The position numbers were made by a program, and so were the translations under genes. Under the pieces are notes generated by a model that saw only the letters and a list, made by a program, of their open reading frames with translations, made no database searches and was not told the DNA's origin. Shown here piece by piece: positions 5,425-6,241 of a stretch of DNA of 6,241 nt. This DNA is from Spirosomataceae bacterium (GTDB lineage Bacteria > Bacteroidota > Bacteroidia > Cytophagales > Spirosomataceae), in contig JALOLW010000277.1 of NCBI GenBank assembly GCA_025455795.1, forward strand, positions 1 through 6,241, written 5' to 3'. The first letter of the stretch is position 1, and each line of letters opens with the position of its first letter.

Positions 5425-6013
5425 TCAAAAAGCCGCCGCCAGCGTTGCAATACTGACTTCGCGGGCGTTGTGTTGGAGCAATAGTTGGGTAGCCGATTCG
5501 AGTGTGGAGCCAGTAGTCATCACATCGTCCACGAGCAAGATACGACGTTGTTCAACCGCTTCGCGTTGGGTTACTTCAAAAATACCCGAAACGTTTTCAA
5601 AACGTTCAATTCGGCTCTTTTTTGTTTGAGTTTCGGTAAACTTGGCGCGTTTGAGTACCGTCGCCGACCACTCAATGCCCATGCTTGTTGCCAAGCCTTC
5701 GGCCAGTGCGTCGCTCTGGTTATAGCCGCGTTGGGCGAGTTTGCGCGCGTGGAGCGGCACGGGCAAAATCAAATCAAACTGCGCCCCCCCGCTCAAAACG
5801 CAAAAACGAATAAACGGCCTTGACGGGGACTTTGCCCGCAAACTTGTCCGTCAGCGGTTTGACCCAAGTCTGATGCGACTGCGTGCGAGGAAGGTGAATG
5901 CGGCAAGATGTACAAAGAGTGGCTTCGTTGCCCACAAGTGCCTGTCCACAACCCGCGCAGGGATTGGGATAAAACAGATTGAGGAGGTCGTTCCAATAAC
6001 GAAGTAGTACCAT
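5425..6013 (-). pseudogene. comF: Disrupted comF (ComFC-type phosphoribosyltransferase-like protein)
   Basis: ComF proteins couple a zinc ribbon to a phosphoribosyltransferase-like fold and are linked to DNA uptake; the exact biochemistry is unsettled. Here the N-terminal part (6013-5774) has FYPNPCAGC, CxxC pairs at residues 19/22 and 34/37, and KAVYSFLRFERGG, then stops at TGA 5776-5774. The C-terminal part is in another frame, with FDLILPVPLH, RGYNQSDALAEGLA, TQTKKSRIERFENV and the PRPP-loop-like ILLVDDVMTTGST intact, ending at TGA 5427-5425. The frames meet at a run of seven G. Removing one G would join them as ERGGAQFDLILPVP, but the ~40 residues usually found here (GRVxxLIHxLKY and onward) would still be missing. 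A non-triplet deletion explains both defects. The start at ATG 6013 fits family N-termini; ATG 6076 would add 21 residues encoded by AT-rich DNA. A TAnnTTTG-like box (TTATTTTG, 6056-6049, one mismatch) lies between them and favours 6013. Confidence 0.82.
5784..5790 (-). other. Seven-G run at the comF frame junction
   Basis: The minus strand reads GAGCGGGGGGGCGCAG across this site. The upstream frame gives Glu-Arg-Gly-Gly-Ala-Val-stop, while the downstream frame reads Gly-Gly-Ala-Gln-Phe-Asp into the phosphoribosyltransferase domain. The run marks the deletion or frameshift point, and is also the kind of homopolymer at which sequencing errors arise. Confidence 0.85.
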
Positions 6014-6116
6014 CGCGGCGGCGAATTGTTTTTTAATTTTCAATGCGCCAAAATAACGAATAATTTGCCATAACATTCTACGCGCCCAATGGGTTTAGAA
6101 TGAAAATTTGACACAA
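6014..6116. other. AT-rich divergent intergenic region
   Basis: These 103 bp between comF and the FAD-oxidoreductase gene are AT-rich and contain the probable comF promoter box (6056-6049, minus). AAAATTTG at 6103-6110 is one mismatch from TAnnTTTG but lies too close to the ATG at 6117 to be convincing. No other structure was seen. Confidence 0.45.
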
Positions 6117-6241
6117 ATGCAACCAATCATCATCGTAGGAGCAGGCACAGCGGGCATGGCCTGTGCCATCAGTGCCGCCGACGCAGGCGCGAAAGTCGTC
6201 GTGATAGAAAAAGACGACGTGATAGGTGGTACACTCCACCT
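6117..6241 (+). CDS. FAD-dependent oxidoreductase, N-terminal fragment cut by the window edge
   Basis: Only 41 codons are visible. They start with MQPIIIVGAGTAGMACAISAADAGAKVVVIEKDD: a beta strand, the dinucleotide-binding GxGxxG motif (residues 8-13, GAGTAG), a helix, a second strand, and Glu31, which would contact the FAD ribose. This is followed by VIGGTLH, in the style of fumarate reductase/succinate dehydrogenase flavoprotein-like and ketosteroid dehydrogenase-like enzymes. The substrate cannot be told from this fragment. It is divergent from comF, and no Shine-Dalgarno sequence is present. Confidence 0.85.
   Translation, partial: MQPIIIVGAGTAGMACAISAADAGAKVVVIEKDDVIGGTLH

Noticed and set aside
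5774..5841. Programmed ribosomal frameshift at the G7 run producing full ComF
   Set aside because: Even a perfect frameshift would give a protein lacking about 40 conserved residues, so a deletion or assembly fault explains the data better.

Overview
The window looks like chromosomal DNA of a member of the Bacteroidota, probably a Cytophagales-type bacterium (Runella, Spirosoma or Dyadobacter relatives). The grounds are the gene families seen (a peptide deformylase with an acidic insertion, a DUF937-like Gly-rich protein, ComF with the Bacteroidota-type sequence), the absence of Shine-Dalgarno sequences, and several TAnnTTTG elements of the Bacteroidota primary sigma factor. The genus is an inference. 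Nearly all genes are housekeeping or general-purpose. There are no tRNA or rRNA genes, no CRISPR array and no transposase.

Layout. Minus strand, 1-864: ruvX followed 4 bp later by def, which runs off the left edge. Plus strand, 1096-2613: a membrane-anchored DegP/HtrA-type serine protease, divergent from ruvX across a 231-bp gap. 2614-2768: a repeat-rich convergent gap with a 17-bp inverted repeat and a very strong bidirectional terminator. Minus strand, 2769-3365: a Gly/Gln-rich DUF937-like protein. Plus strand, 3415-3870: a NuiA-type nuclease inhibitor, divergent from it across only 49 bp. Minus strand, 6013-3975: comF, an AlkA-type DNA glycosylase and a membrane-anchored GH25 lysozyme, probably one operon. 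Plus strand from 6117: the N-terminus of an FAD-dependent oxidoreductase that runs off the right edge.

How the genes relate. RuvX and Def are often paired in this phylum (Holliday-junction or rRNA processing, and N-terminal deformylation). The protease and the GH25 enzyme are both envelope proteins. comF (DNA-uptake related) and the glycosylase (alkylation repair) concern DNA. No single dedicated pathway is apparent.

The two most notable points are these. First, comF is broken: its zinc-finger half and its phosphoribosyltransferase half are in different frames, joined at a run of seven G, and about 40 residues normally found between them are missing. Second, an intact NuiA-family nuclease inhibitor is present with no nuclease nearby, and it keeps the residues I recall as forming the metal-bridging interface in the Anabaena NucA-NuiA complex. 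I found no convincing undescribed multi-gene system.
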